Of a stretch of DNA of 64,000 nt, positions 1 through 11,755 are shown piece by piece. The notes under the pieces were generated by a model. That model saw nothing but the letters and a program-made list of their open reading frames with translations. It did no database searches and had not been told where the DNA came from. Numbering within the stretch: the stretch's first letter is position 1; every line of letters starts with the position of its first letter. Made by a program: the position numbers and the translations under genes. This stretch comes from Aphrocallistes beatrix (lineage: Eukaryota; Porifera; Hexactinellida; Sceptrulophora; Aphrocallistidae). The stretch is taken from contig OY725489.1 in NCBI GenBank assembly GCA_963281255.1, forward strand, positions 6,820,523 through 6,884,522, written 5' to 3'.

Positions 1-1132
1 TAATTTTTCCAGTGCAGATTTGAATCGCAGAGTTATCTGCAAAACTGCATTAATAATTGAAATAATTAAAGAGATATAAAAATTTGGTCATTTTACAAGT
101 AAGAAATCGGAAACAATATGCTTACAATCCATTAGAAACTTTTCAAATTCATTCATAAATCGATGATCTAACTAATGAATAGACAGATATTTGAAATTTT
201 GAAAATTGTTAAAAATTCACACCAAAACATCCGAGGAATTAAATTTTTAGTAATTTAGACAATATTTTTTTCTTAATTCTCTTTTTATTTGTATTATAAA
301 ATTTCTGTCTATTCATTATGTTCTACTCTTCGAGATCTATCAGAAACCATTAAGTTTTCGTCCCTATGTTGAATTTACAAAAAGTTATCACCTTTATAAT
401 TGCTGAAAAAAAGTCTCTGAAAATAGGATTTAGAAAATATTTATATATGTCCCTCAATTTCCATTAGTTTTAACTGTTTTGGAATATTAAATAACATGCA
501 AATATCCTTATTCGACAACATATAGCACTACTTAACTTCAAAATATGGTATATCAAATTTTTCTCAATCAAAAGTGGGAAAAATGGTCATTGCTGACTGG
601 CAACCCAAAAATAACCTCATTCGATAGTGTCCTCCGGAATTCGAGATCAATAACTTCTTCGAACCATGTCAGATCATCATTTTAATACTAAATTCGTGCT
701 CAGCACTAAATTTCCAGCAATTTGATATATATTGACTATATTTGGAGAAGTTTGAAGTTTTGGATGTCCATGCATAGCAACGGTCAGAAATTTTTTCACA
801 TTCTTGGCCGTTGTTAGGAATCCGCAGCCAAAGAATTTCTCCAAATATGTCCAATATATATATTAAATTGCTGGAAATTTAGTGCTGAGCACGAATTTAG
901 CATTAAAATGATGATCTGACATGGTTCAAAGAAGTTATGGATATGAGACAAAATGTGTCCTTTTTTAGGCGACACCAGGTGGTACAAGTGGCTCTAAGTG
1001 GCGAAATATTAGCATTGAAATTCTAAAAATCAAAATTGTTGTTTAGAACCCCTTTAGTTATCCTAAAATGGTTAAAAAGGACTTTTGGCAAATTTTTGAT
1101 AAAAAACAAAATGCCCATAGGAAAGGCCAACC
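1..1132 (+). mobile_element. Family A repeat copy 1 (Kolobok-like, non-autonomous), left end outside the window
   Basis: This is one of at least six copies of a roughly 1.2-kb family. Only about 60 bases of the left end are missing. The right end finishes GGCCAACC followed by TTAA. Complete copies start GGTTGGCC and end GGCCAACC between TTAA duplications, and have a central inverted repeat (here about 665-925). TTAA targets with 5'-GG termini are the published signature of Kolobok elements; piggyBac also uses TTAA but usually begins CC. There is no transposase. Short ORFs here are translations of the palindrome arms. Confidence 0.75.
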
Positions 1133-1536
1133 TTAAGGATTTCTTTAAGTTTAATGGTTGTTGTATTATTATAGAACTCACTGAATGATGAAGATAGAAC
1201 CAAAGATCACCAAAATCGGGCAAAAATTGACAAAGTTACATTGATTTTACCGTTTTAAGCCAATCTCTATGGGAAAATGTTGAAAATGAGAATGAAGCCA
1301 ATTAAGCACCAATTACTATGTTATGTAGGTTCGATTTTATCTGCATACTATACTCACATGTTTTGCTTCTCTTTGTAGTGATGATGCAACCTGATACGTA
1401 TCTTTGGTTTTTAAATTGAATCAATTATACAACATTGCATGTCAATCATTCTGAATAATTATAGAACATCGCTGTTTTCTTCAACTTGTAGTAGTTATTA
1501 ATTAATTATGGTTTGCAAACCAGCGAACTCGGCTAC
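1133..1536. other. No feature recognised
   Basis: AT-rich sequence between family A copy 1 and the next inverted-repeat element. No coding signal, terminal repeat or tandem repeat was recognised. Confidence 0.5.
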
Positions 1537-1849
1537 TTAATATAAACACCTCAGCAACCTGGGCTGCTATCAGCCTCTCAGTGCCCCTTAACCAAAATAA
1601 ATAAATAAAAATTAAAATTTCTTTAAAAATAAATAAATAAATAAAGATCACCAAAATGTTCCACAGCTATAACTTCTTTTAACAGTGCCAGATCATCTTT
1701 TTAATGCTGAATTCATGCTCAGCACTAAATTTCCTGCCATTTGATATATATTGACCATATTTGGAGAATATTTTGGTTGCCTTTTCCTAGCAATGGTCAG
1801 GAATGTGAAAAAATTCCAGCAGCCCAGGTTGCTGGGGTGTTTATATTAA
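1537..1849. mobile_element. Short TTAA-ended inverted-repeat element (L) carrying half of the A-type core
   Basis: Arms 1537-1568 and 1818-1849 are 32-base inverted repeats with one mismatch (TTAATATAAACACCTC at the left). Both ends carry TTAA. The interior has a GAATAAAT-type low-complexity run near 1600-1645 and, at 1672-1810, sequence matching one arm of the core palindrome of family A (the 'cagatcat ... gctgaattc ... tttgatatata' stretch). The termini differ from family A, so this is a separate element that shares a module. Confidence 0.6.
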
Positions 1850-2081
1850 GGATACCGCCCTCGAAAAAACATATGATTTGGCTTACAGCATACGATGAAA
1901 GTAGAGCTATATGAGATGTTAAGCGTGGGGAGGTATCTCCATCAAGAAATACTGGCACATTCCAAACCGTTTTTGATTCCCATTTCTAGTTTTTGAGATA
2001 GTGTCTCGAAGTCTGTTTTTTTCGTTTTCCGCTAGCACATCTTAATGGTAGAAATTTGGGCACTCAAGGAATTGTTTAGGA

Positions 2082-3575
2082 CAGTGGTTCTCAACCCTTT
2101 TCTTTTGGCGCCCCCTTTGGTTCCTATCAATTCTTTCAGTGCCCCCCTTCTAGTTGTAATTTGTAATGTTAGGAATTTTAGAATCATGATTATTACTACT
2201 GTATGTCAAGTACACTGTAATAATTGTCAATCAATGTACGTAGTTCAAAGTCAAATACTAATAATTTAGCCTTGAGATTCATAGTTAATGGGAACCCTGA
2301 GGTTGATGATCACCGGCAAGTTTCGCTACATCAGGCTCAAAATTCGTTAACATTAAACGTAGGTCGCCATTTTTCACTATATCCAACCGATTTCGCTGCT
2401 TAGTGTGAAGTCCCATTACTGTACTGAATCCCTTCTCAACTAAATATGAAGTTGGAAATGCGATGATCAAAAGCTTTGACCTTTGCAATGCATGCAATAA
2501 TGTTCGACAAAGGAATATTATGATAGTCAAAAAACGATCGAACAACTTCAAATATACTAGATACTCCCTCGTATCCGTAACTAGAGATCTGGCGAATAGT
2601 AATTTCTCGAATACTACTCCATCTTTTGTAAAGCGTACGTATGGCAGTAATAGTGCTTCATTGTCATGAAAAGTAGACTCATCCAACTGGAGAGAAAATT
2701 CTATAACTCGAAGTATATCAATTAGCTGATTCTCCACATCAATGGCCATCTCGTCGATTCTCCTAGATACAGTATCATTGCTCAAAGGGATGGATCTGAT
2801 TATATCTAGGGCACTCTGGTGCATAACGGTTGAAATAACTTGTGCAATAGCGGCAGAATTAGCGTTTCTCCAATATTATGTGGTTTCCCACATTTTGCAA
2901 TTAATTTGGAAATGTTATATGATGCTACGAGTCCATCTCTATTCTTATTATTGCCTTTCTTGAACATATCAGAAACAGGCTTTTGCTTAATGGCTTTATC
3001 TTTCAAATATTCGAAGAATGCAATGTCTTTATTTGACTTGATCACTATGCTTTGTAGAAAAATGTTCTTTCAATCGGGAAGGCTTCATCGCTTCATTGGA
3101 AAAAACATGATCACACATGAGACACATAGGAAGCTGACAATTATATGGTGAGGGGATAAATCAATAACGCAAATAATCCACGAAATATTGTCGACATTTC
3201 CTTTTAATTGAAGCATTCATTCAGCCTTTATCTAAAATATATTCTGGACGATAATTATATATTACGAATTTCGTTTTCCTTTTATACTATCGATGAATGG
3301 AATACAGACGATTCGGGAGGAAGTTGGCGTTATTTGAATCCAAACAAGCGCTTCTTGACAATAACAGAATACATAAAGTTAATAATAGAATCCTTATCTT
3401 ACTTGAGTTCAATTGTTAGTTGTAATTCGATAAATACTACATTTTCATAATACAATTTGACCAATATGTTATTAAGAAGGGCAAATACCCCCTAAAATTT
3501 ATCATTTTCTTTCAGGGCCCAAGTTCCACTCAGTGCCCCCCTAGATTTTTCAAACGCCCCCGTTGAGAACCCCTG
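2082..3575 (-). mobile_element. hAT transposon, internally deleted, with 8-bp target duplication
   Basis: Ends are CAGTGGTTCTCAACCC on the left and GTTGAGAACCCCTG on the right (inverted). An exact 8-bp duplication GTTTAGGA lies on both sides (2074-2081 and 3576-3583). CAGNGGTTCTCAA termini plus 8-bp duplications are standard for animal hAT elements of the BED/ZBED type. At 1494 bp it is shorter than the 2377-bp relative at 5136-7512, and the encoded transposase lacks its middle. It is inserted in family B copy 5. Confidence 0.93.
2285..3045 (-). pseudogene. hAT transposase remnant (N-terminal part plus hATC dimerisation end)
   Basis: Two overlapping minus-strand frames. 3045-2806 encodes an N-terminal piece (79 residues) with the family pattern KPHNIGETLILP. 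2824-2285 (179 residues) continues with the RRIDEMA and SLQLDEST motifs, then jumps to the C-terminal block with SYLVEKGFSTV and LRLMLTNFEPD, which is the hATC dimerisation end. The jump means that most of the catalytic core has been deleted. One frame change separates the two pieces. In the intact family the protein is a cut-and-paste transposase of about 600 residues; this copy cannot be active. Confidence 0.9.
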
Positions 3576-4011
3576 GTTTAGGACATACCAAGGAATCAAA
3601 TGCTTCCAAAATCGAATCATAGATAGTCTACCATATTTGCAACATCATAGTACCAGAAGAAAGTTAAAATGACAAAAATTGTAAATTTTATTGGTGTCCG
3701 AAAAAAAAGGGCCAAAAATGTGTTTTGGGGGAAATTAGGAATAAAATCACCGAGTTAGAATAAAAAAATTTGAGATGATTGGATAATTGAAGTCGACGTT
3801 CACTATCCAAAATTTTACCAGCATAATCCAACCATTTTCAGAAAAATTCATATAGCTCGTTTAACCAATCCATGGTCCAGAAAAAAAGGTCTGCGCCATT
3901 GCCTTAGTGTATTATAATGCTATGGTAGTTCTTTAACAGTTGATAAGCAGGATGTGAAGTGCATCGAAGCAGAAGGGCAAATTTGAGAATGGCTGATGTA
4001 TAGTTAGTATA

Positions 4012-4782
4012 CAGGGTGGCTCATAAGTTCTGATACAAGCTTCATTATGTATAAAATGATTTATACTCAAACAATCTTAGCTATTATGGTATTTAAAGAT
4101 TTTAAATCGAATATTATCGATTATTTTAGAAGACTTTTCCAGTCTAAGACCTGGAACTGTGTTTTGTGTGGTGAGTTTTATGGGGGAAAAATGTGTCCTG
4201 GCACGCAGCGAAAATCGAGAATCAAGGTCGCTACTTCTGTAAAAAAGGTCTTTATCATCGATGTCCTATGACGATTTAGCACCAGATACCTTTCATTCAC
4301 CATGGAAATATTTCATAAATCATTGAATTCATTATCAGAAACGAGATAAAGTTATTATTTCACGTGTTCAAATTCGGTACATTTTGCAAAATCACCCAAA
4401 ATTGCACTTTTTTTCACAACTCCAAAAATCTGATCCAAATGGTTCTCAATATGTACTGATATAAACATCCTATATTTCTACAAATTTAGAGTGTTCGAGG
4501 AAAATGTGAGAGCCAATTTTTCGTAGAATTTGAAGACTCTAGAAAGATCATTTGAAAAGCAGTGGGTCCTGACACTCGATTTTCGCTGTGTGCCAGGACA
4601 CATTTTTTTCCCATAAAAATCACCATACAAAACACAGTTCCAGATCTTAGACTGGAAAAGTCTTCTGAAATCATTGAGAATATTCGATTTAGAATCTCTA
4701 AAGACCATAATAGCTAAGATTGTTTGAGTATAATAAATTTTATACCTAATGAAGTTTGTCACAGAACTTATGAGCCACCCTG
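4012..4782. mobile_element. Mariner-like MITE with long inverted-repeat arms
   Basis: Ends CAGGGTGGCTCATAAGTTCTG... with TA on each side (4010-4011 and 4783-4784). Arms of roughly 230-260 bases pair 4012-4230 with 4570-4782, with a non-paired centre. The terminus resembles that of the autonomous Tc1/mariner element at 47744-49073 (CAGGGTG, two to three variable bases, then TCATAAGT), so a related transposase may have moved it. ORFs inside are translations of the arms. Confidence 0.85.
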
Positions 4783-4796
4783 TACATGCCAACCTG

Positions 4797-4980
4797 AGCC
4801 ATGATAAAAGCGGGACTCAGCGTTGAATTAGGCGGGACATGGCGGGACGCAATAGAAATGTACTATACATATAATTAAAAAAGCGGGACATAATGGGGAA
4901 ATTTCATGTAAAAGCGGGACACTCGCAAAAATGGCTCAATAGAAGAGTGTAAAAACGGGACAGTTGGCAAGTCTGAGTTA
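4797..4980. repeat. Short repeat rich in GCGGGAC motifs
   Basis: Between 4805 and 4970 the motif GCGGGAC (with minor variants) recurs at least six times at irregular spacing. The outer parts read CCAACCTGAGCC and GGCAAGTCTGAG, which may be weakly inverted ends of a small DNA transposon. A similar CGGGACGGG-rich stretch lies inside the hAT relic at 16716-17129. No coding potential. Confidence 0.45.
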
Positions 4981-5135
4981 GGTCTACCACGAGGATTAAT
5001 GTAACAAATTTTCAATAACTATAACTAGAATGTCGAATTTGGAGGTCGTGTTTTTGCAATAGTTAGAGAGGTTATCAAGTGGATACAAATGATTCAGCTT
5101 AGATCCTGCAGCCCTATCAATATGATCAGGTAGAT

Positions 5136-7512
5136 CAGCGGTTCTCAAACATTTCCTCATTGTGTACCCTTAAAGCAGGATTTTATGCGGCTCGTACCCC
5201 TTCAAATGGATCACAACCTTACTTTATAAATATTATGTTTACAATCCCTTTAACCCAGTTGTGCAGAATATACTTGTTTTATTAATATAGAAATATAGCG
5301 CAAAATGAATTAATGGGATGGATGTGCTTGCATTTTGCGCACTAGGTTATCAATTCGTGGTACAGTTTTCGTAAGGGCCAGACGGAGATCATCTTCGACT
5401 GCCATCCGCGCTCGAAATTTGTTCTTGATTAGAAAGAGCGAAGAAAATCCTTGCTCACAGAGATAAGTGCTGGGAAACATTAATAAGGGTTTTACAGCTA
5501 TTTTTGCCACGTTGGGATACATCGCGCTCATTTCGCACCAAAACTTGGTGAGTGAGAGTGTTTCGAATTTATCTCTGGCATTGGAATCGTTGATTAGTTC
5601 AACAAATTCTTCTTGTAGTATGTCAGGTATCGAAGTTACATCCAAGATAAATGGATTTCGAATCATTTTCATGTCCGAATCGCACAGATCTGGGAAGTAA
5701 TCCTGAAGTTCATTGCGTAATGCGGATAGCTGAGCCTTTACTAGAGCACATATAGTACTCTGATCTGTAGTATCTCCAAGAGCTGCTGACAAGTTTTCAA
5801 AGAAATCTAACTTTCCAATGCTTACTTTAGCTTCCCAGAGTTCTAGTTTCATAAGAAATGCCCGAATCCTGTCCACAAAATCAATTATGGTAGTAAACCG
5901 TCCTTGGAGTGACTTGTTGAGCAAGTTGATACGCGTGAAAATGTCAGTTAAGTAGGCGAGTTTTTCAGCCATTCTTTATCTGAGAGTTTATTGAAAAATA
6001 ATTTTGACTTCTCTTTCTCATCGCGTTCAAAGAATTCAAGCAATTGGTTTTTCAGTGAACTTACTCGAGAGAGCATGTTCCCGCGTAACAGCCAACGAAC
6101 TTCAGTATAGAAGAGTAAATTTTCATGGTCACTATCTATTTCTTGGCACAATAGGCGGAACATACGTGTATTCAAAGCACTGGACTTGATAAAATTGACC
6201 ATGGTTACAATATCGTCAAGAACAAGTTTTAGATGTGATGGAAGTGTTTTAGATGCAAGAGCATATCGATATATCATACAATGATTGTGTTTCGAGACTG
6301 GATTGACTCTCTTTACTCGAGCTCGAAATCCTGAATGAATCCCTAGCATAGCAGGTGCACCATCTGTTGTGCAAGCAGAAACGTTCTTCCAGGATAGTCC
6401 CATCTTTTCGAAATAATCAGAGACCTGCTGAAAGATATCTTCTCCTTTCGTAGATGTCTCCAGGCACTGACAAAATAGGAACTCTTCCTTAAAGTCCCCA
6501 TCTTTAATGTACCGTGCAAATACCAGTAGCTGTGCACAACTAGAAACATCAGTTGACTCATCAAGTTGAATTGAAAAAGTTTTCAAAGGAGCTCCCAGAA
6601 TCTCAGCAACTATCTGCTGCTCAACATCATCTGCCATATCTCTAATCCTGCGCTTAATGGTGTCGTTGGAGAACGGTAGAGAAGCGAGTTTCTTTTCAGC
6701 ACTATCTCCCAGAACGCAATGTACGATGTCCTTGCAACAGGGGAGTATAAGTTTCTCTGCAATTGTATGCGGTTTCTTCGCCTGAGCGATGCGCAAAGCC
6801 ACCATGTACGATGCACGAACGCCCGCCTGAGTCTGTTGACTGAATTGCCCTCCATGATCGAGACGGATTCGCTTTACTCCGACCTCTTTGTGCTTAAAGA
6901 AATCGATATCTTTAGTTGCAAGATCAGGGTGGCATCCGCTTAAATGGCGTTTTAGAAAACTTGGTTTCATCGAGCTCTCAGATAATACCTTACAACAAAC
7001 TACACATTGTGGTAGTTCCTGCCCCTCTTTAAGTATGAATGTAAATCCGTACTTGATATAATCCTCATTATACTTCCGTTTCTTAGCAGATTCCATAATA
7101 ATTTTGTTAAAGCGTAAATTGTCAAGGTCACAAACGAATACTGGTTCAATCAAGTATTTACGTTTTATACTTTGTAAGAATACTTCTATACACGGGTAGG
7201 TGTGATATGCAAATTGACATGGGGTGACACATAGGTATGTAGAGATAATGGAATCCTTAATAGCATAACCACAAACAATAGCACAGGTGATAACTAATAA
7301 TTATAATTATTGAAGAAACCATTGCAACCGATATATTTTAACTAAGTATACTAATATCAATTTACTTTGTAAGTGCTGGTCTGTTGGGATGCTGGAGTGG
7401 GGCGAAATTTAATATAACCGAATTGATATTATTTTGTTAAACATCGGCGTAACCCTATAAAAAGTGTTGACGTACCCCCAGGGGTACGCGTACCCCAGTT
7501 TGAGAACCCCTG
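5136..7512 (-). mobile_element. Near-complete hAT transposon (BED type) with 8-bp target duplication
   Basis: Termini CAGCGGTTCTCAAAC on the left and GTTTGAGAACCCCTG on the right are inverted. The exact duplication AGGTAGAT lies at 5128-5135 and 7513-7520. The 2377-bp element contains one transposase gene on the minus strand, intact apart from one frame change. It is the best-preserved hAT element in the window and could be the master of the related shorter element at 2082-3575. Confidence 0.95.
5310..7153 (-). pseudogene. hAT transposase, BED zinc finger plus RNase-H-like core plus hATC, one frameshift
   Basis: Cut-and-paste transposase of the ZBED5/SCAND3-like hAT group. Reading on the minus strand, 7153-5948 gives 401 residues: a BED-type zinc finger (CVVC ... 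FLKRHLSGCH), then the conserved KPHTIAEKLILP, FSIQLDESTD (first catalytic Asp region), CTTDGAPAMLG (second catalytic Asp region) and YTEVRWLLRG blocks. A one-base frame change near 5955-5970 breaks it; 5972-5310 then continues with 220 residues ending in the hATC block (FPSTYLCEQGFSSL, LRLALTK). The first in-frame Met is at 7153; a second Met about 20 residues in, just before SAKKRKYNEDY, fits the family start better. If the frameshift is real the gene is dead; if it is an assembly error the element may be active. Confidence 0.92.
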
Positions 7513-7520
7513 AGGTAGAT

Positions 7521-8220
7521 GAATAGGAAAACCTTCAAAACTAACTTTGATATGAAAGTTCGTGTCAATAGAAATACATTCCTTTACACGTGAGATTCTA
7601 GCATCGATAACTAGATGGTAAGCAGTAACTGAGTCCTGTGCTATGTGTATCGTAACTCTCGATATTAGGGACTCTTTCTGAGATAATTGATGACATCTTC
7701 AAATTTTTGTATATATAGAACATGTTCATCTGATTGGAAAATACGTACCTTCGGTGGCTTGTGAATTGGGCGGGTACAACTGCCTGGCTTTTAGGTATTG
7801 ACAACGGGTGGATGGTTGGAATTGGATTCAATGAAAAACTAACTAAACGTATTCGAATTTCATTCGATTTGATGTACTAAGCTTCAAAGTGATCAACACA
7901 AATTCAAGAATTACTAGTTATAACATAATTCAGTCGGTTCAAAATGGAAGCCATTTCTCACGTAGGACATCATACAAAGGAGTGTGCGGGAATCTTGAAC
8001 GAGGAATATTAGGACCATTAGCATAACCGAAATTACAACCACATACTGAACACTTTTGATGGATATCTAAAGCTAGAGAATCCTCGAGTATAATAACATA
8101 AAAATATTCTCATTAGAATGGAAAGTTTAATACTTGTGGTTGTTTATAATAGCCCATGGATTACTTCAAGTCTTATGTGCAAAATACAAACTGTATATCA
8201 TATCTATATTTTGCTGAAAT
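7521..8220. other. No gene; short fragment of repeat K near 8110-8210
   Basis: About 700 bases without a recognised gene. Near 8150-8210 the stretch 'cccatggattacttcaag ... gtgcaaaatacaaactgtat' recurs in inverse orientation at 45320-45370 and partly at 11510-11550 and 43110-43140, so it is repeat-derived. The rest is unrecognised. Confidence 0.5.
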
Positions 8221-8224
8221 TTAA

Positions 8225-9845
8225 GGATACCGCCCTCGAAAAATCTTGCCTGGCGTAAAAAAAAACGGCAAAATGTTTTATTGCTAATTTCATTGTATTA
8301 CTGAAGGGTCTACCATCTGATAGCACTATTTGGACGGCAATTATTTTTATTTTTGTGAAATAACCCCCTAAAGTTTAGCGTTTTTAGAAATTGCAAAATT
8401 ATTGGAGGATTTTAACTGATTTACCAATTAGTTTTTAACTTATTTGATATTATTTTAATGATATGAACCTTAACATTGTTATAGCACCTTTGGAGATTAT
8501 AAAACACAAAGATTCAAAAGAATGGGCAAATAAAATCCAAACAAAATAGCTCTATAAGGGAGTTCATTTATATAACCCTCGGGAAATCGCAAGTTTGATC
8601 TCAGATATTTAGCGATCACTGGGTCAGAAATAAAATTCTGATCGTTTCAAAAAAAAATTTGTTCGGATCCGACCATTTGTTCTTGAGATATCGCATATTA
8701 TAGGTAAAGTTCGGCCATAATATCCCTCTGGGGTACCGAAAGAGGCTGATGTCATATCTTAAAAACTATTGTAGATATATAATATATTATATCCTTAAAT
8801 AAAAGGATATATGCGAAAATATATAGGTTCCTCGACCATTCCTTTGTCAAAAAATAAATAATTCTCGACTTATCATTGATTTAATTGTAATACAAATTCT
8901 ATGGAGAACTTTGAATCTATTAGAAAATGGCGAATCTAATCATTAAATATGTGTCCAAATTTAACTATTATGCTAAATAGTGAATACAATTGCCGTTAAT
9001 AATGTGTACAGAAAAATTGGAGAACTTTTGCTAATTATTTTGAAAGTTCTGGCCTTGGACCTCGCAGATTCGGTCAAAAACCCCCATTTAGGGTCCAAAA
9101 AGAGATATCTCTCTATCTTTGTAAATAGAAGTCCAAATTCTTAGTTCTCACTTCCAAATATACTTTTTATGAGTGTACATATATGATTCTTTGATAATAA
9201 TTGCACTATACCCCATGGAATGTTAAGTTTTAGATTTTTGTCATATGATGTCGTAGCATTTTTCGAAAATCCTAACTTCGAAACTAAAAGTCGTATACTT
9301 TCGCTCTAACTTCCTAATATACTTTTTGGAAGCTTTTTATTCATTCTAAACTGATAGATTATACTTCGCAGTGCTAGGAATATGAAATATTATCTACAAT
9401 TATTTCAAAATATTCGGAGTTAGGGGCCTCAAGGAAATTTGTGGATTTTCAGGGTACTTTTGCTATTTTTGGTGAATATTTGGCTTTAATATACCTAAAT
9501 CAGCAGTATGGATGCGAATAAATGTCTGTGGATGCTTATGTGCATTATTAATAACTCATTTTACATTCTTCTTAACACCTAAACTTAAAATCTCCATATC
9601 TCGGGACTTTAATATTTCAAAATTGACCGTCTTTACAGAATTATTTCTCAAATTTGGTTTGAGATAGAAGTTTAAAAATTTCAAGAGTTGTTCCATATCA
9701 TTAGGCGATGAACGTAGGACCACCATTTTTTGGATATATTCTAACTCGGTGATTTTATTCTTGATTTCCCCAAAAAAACAGACATGTTTGGCCCTTTTTT
9801 TTCGGACACCGATAAAATTTACAATATTTGTCATTTTAACTTTTT
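8225..9845 (+). mobile_element. Family B repeat copy 1, right end missing
   Basis: TTAA (8221-8224) is followed by GGATACCGCCCTCGAAAAA. The sequence then runs colinear with full copy B4 until about 9845, where it stops before the right terminus. A minus-strand ORF at 9556-9834 lies wholly inside the repeat and is not kept open in other copies, so it is not called as a gene. Confidence 0.75.
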
Positions 9846-10486
9846 TTTCTAACTTTCTTGGATAAGACGAGTATTTTAATAGTGAGTTACGTTGCTAAGG
9901 AACAAATCTAAGGCATTTTTGTATGAAACTGTGGAAACTAAGCTAATTTAAGGCATTTTTGTGAAACTAATCGAATCCAAGGAGTAATTTAAGGCATTTT
10001 TAATAGGAAATGGTTGAAACTAGTAGAAACGGTGCTTTTAAGTTGCGAATATAAGAATCAGTGGCGAATCGAGGCATTTTTGATTGGGAATTGGTTGCTA
10101 AGGGACGAATTGTGGAATTTTGGCGAGAAATGGAATTAAAGTGATCGAAACGAGAAATTTTATGCAAAATATGGAAGAAACGAATGGAAATGGATCAAAT
10201 GGAATGGAAATTAATGGAAACTAATGGAAACGGTTGCGAGTAGGGTTTAGGAATGGAATGTAGATAATCCGAGGATTCGATGAGCATTTTAGGCCAGAAA
10301 TTTAGAATAAGGGACGGTTAAGCGACGCTTTTAGGTAGGAAACGAAACACGGGAAAGGGAGCAGTCCAAGGCATTTTAGGGTCGGTTGATAGGCACGGTA
10401 GCGAGTAAGCATGTGTTTTAGAGTGACGCTTCACAGTAATTCTTTACAACAAAACCAGCGGACTGGAAAGCGTTGATGAAGCAAGG
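9846..10486 (+). repeat. G-rich stretch with a recurring AAGGCATTTT motif
   Basis: Unlike its surroundings, the + strand is rich in G and A and poor in C. The motif (A/G)AGGCATTTT recurs at about 9910, 9949, 9989, 10071 and 10371, and GGAAATGGAA-like runs fill 10180-10250. It directly precedes the CXC-domain ORF. It could be decayed tandem sequence or the non-coding or decayed 5' part of the same gene or element. No protein is recognised. Confidence 0.4.
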
Positions 10487-10873
10487 ATGCAATTATTCTG
10501 TCACGGGAACAAAACAATGGAGAAAATCCCACCTACTAAAGCAGCTCTTTTACAGCACTCGAAACGTGCAGCATATCAAGCTGGTGTCTGGACCACTAGT
10601 GAACTGACAAAACAGGACAGGCCTAGCCCAGAGGATTGGGGCTGGAGTTGGGATAACGAAATCCTAACTTGGACTCCTGTTTGGACAACTCTACCTCTTG
10701 CTAGCAAAGCTTGCGCTGAACTAATAAAGTGTGGGTGCGAGAATAACAATGGTTGTGGTGCCAGATGTGGCTGTAAAAAGGCTAACTGGTCATGTACTGA
10801 ACTCTGTAGTTGTAACTGTATGAATTGTTTTGCAAAGCCACCTGAATGTATTCAGACATTTTTAAATTTTTAA
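10487..10873 (+). CDS. Cysteine-rich TSO1/CXC-like domain protein, probably a C-terminal fragment
   Basis: 128 residues. The first half has the pattern PPTKAALLQHSKRAAYQA (residues 15-32) and the second a cysteine array KCGC ... CGARCGC ... CTELCSCNC (residues 81-114), which is CXC-like (zinc-binding in tesmin/TSO1 proteins). From memory, this combination is common as the C-terminus of uncharacterised proteins in invertebrate genomes, often with many copies and next to transposons. The first Met is the first in the open frame, but the family is normally longer upstream, so this is likely a truncated copy or last exon. Molecular function is unknown; DNA or zinc binding is an inference from the cysteines. 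Confidence 0.6.
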   Translation: MQLFCHGNKTMEKIPPTKAALLQHSKRAAYQAGVWTTSELTKQDRPSPEDWGWSWDNEILTWTPVWTTLPLASKACAELIKCGCENNNGCGARCGCKKANWSCTELCSCNCMNCFAKPPECIQTFLNF

Positions 10874-11222
10874 CCATAGCAACGATATAGCAACAATGGA
10901 ATGTTACCACATTCCATTCACAAAAGTGGTCAGAATCTATTCGTGTGACCTATCAAATTGCAGGAAATTCATTGTAGATAAAGAATATCACCAATAATGA
11001 ATGATTAGATTTGATTTAATGAAGTTAAATATTTTTAAAAAAACACCCTAATTTTGGGAAAGGAGGCAGAAAGTGAAAATTTTAAAAATAAAATTTTGAC
11101 ACGAAAAAATGATATTTGAACTTGGGGCCTATTAAAAAGTTAAAGTACTACATCTAAAGATGTCGTGAAAAAAAATTGGTGCTTTTGTCCAGCGTGTCCC
11201 CATTATTTCACTAAGCCACCTG
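10874..11222. other. No gene; short hairpin resembling the D repeat core
   Basis: Just after the CXC ORF, 'ccatagcaacg ... ggaatgttaccacattcc' (10874-10920) resembles the hairpin in repeat D (ggaatgt-acattcc next to ccatagcaacg). The remainder is AT-rich and unrecognised. Confidence 0.4.
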
Positions 11223-11590
11223 ACTATATGGAGAAACCTTCGCCATGCATCTTGTATATCCTTGGACCAATGATTCAACTTTTCAAAAACTGGAATGTAC
11301 CTTCGTAATTAGAGCAGCAGTTGGCTACACTATACCTCTTTGGCATACTGCTATGAAAAATGTAAGTATGGATGAATAAATTGGGAATCAGGAAGAATAT
11401 GTATGAAATATTGTAGTTAATCCAACATAAACTATCAACGATATTTATCTTATATTATATACTGCATTTTATGGTAGTCAATTTTTTTTCAAACATTATG
11501 GTTTGTTTACAAAATATACTTGAAGTAATCCATGATGAGGTAGAATTCGTACCGTGAATAGGCTCTAATTACTTAGGCTGTGGGTTATTT
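11223..11590 (-). repeat. Repeat K copy, partly an antisense THAP-domain relic
   Basis: Matches the reverse complement of 43080-43470 over most of its length. Read on the minus strand, 11223-11290 encodes KDIQDAWRRFLH, the same THAP-type segment found at 43368-43470. No open frame survives. This is an old copy of whatever element carried that THAP exon. Confidence 0.55.
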
Positions 11591-11755
11591 CGGGCACTTA
11601 GCAGGCCGAATGTATAGTAGGCCATGCTTTACGCAAAACTAACCTTAAGTTTTGGCCAAACTTAAGTTAAAATTTTAGTTTTAGCAAAACATAAGTTTTC
11701 AAATAAGTTTTCCTAATTAACTTGGTATATACATAAACTTAGTTGATTGCTAAGT

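Larger units (their letters stand above)
1850..3774 (-). mobile_element. Family B repeat copy 5, reverse, truncated and split by a hAT element
   Basis: TTAA at 1846-1849 is followed by GGATACCGCCCTCGAAAAA, the family B terminus. The sequence then reads as the reverse of the right half of full copy B4 (21053-22968). The 8-bp hAT target duplication shows that 1850-2081 and 3576-3774 were once continuous. It fades out near 3774, so the far end is lost. Non-coding. Confidence 0.7.

Noticed and set aside
9556..9834. 92-codon minus-strand ORF in family B
   Set aside because: It lies wholly in repeat sequence; the same place in other B copies is not open, and no motif is present.
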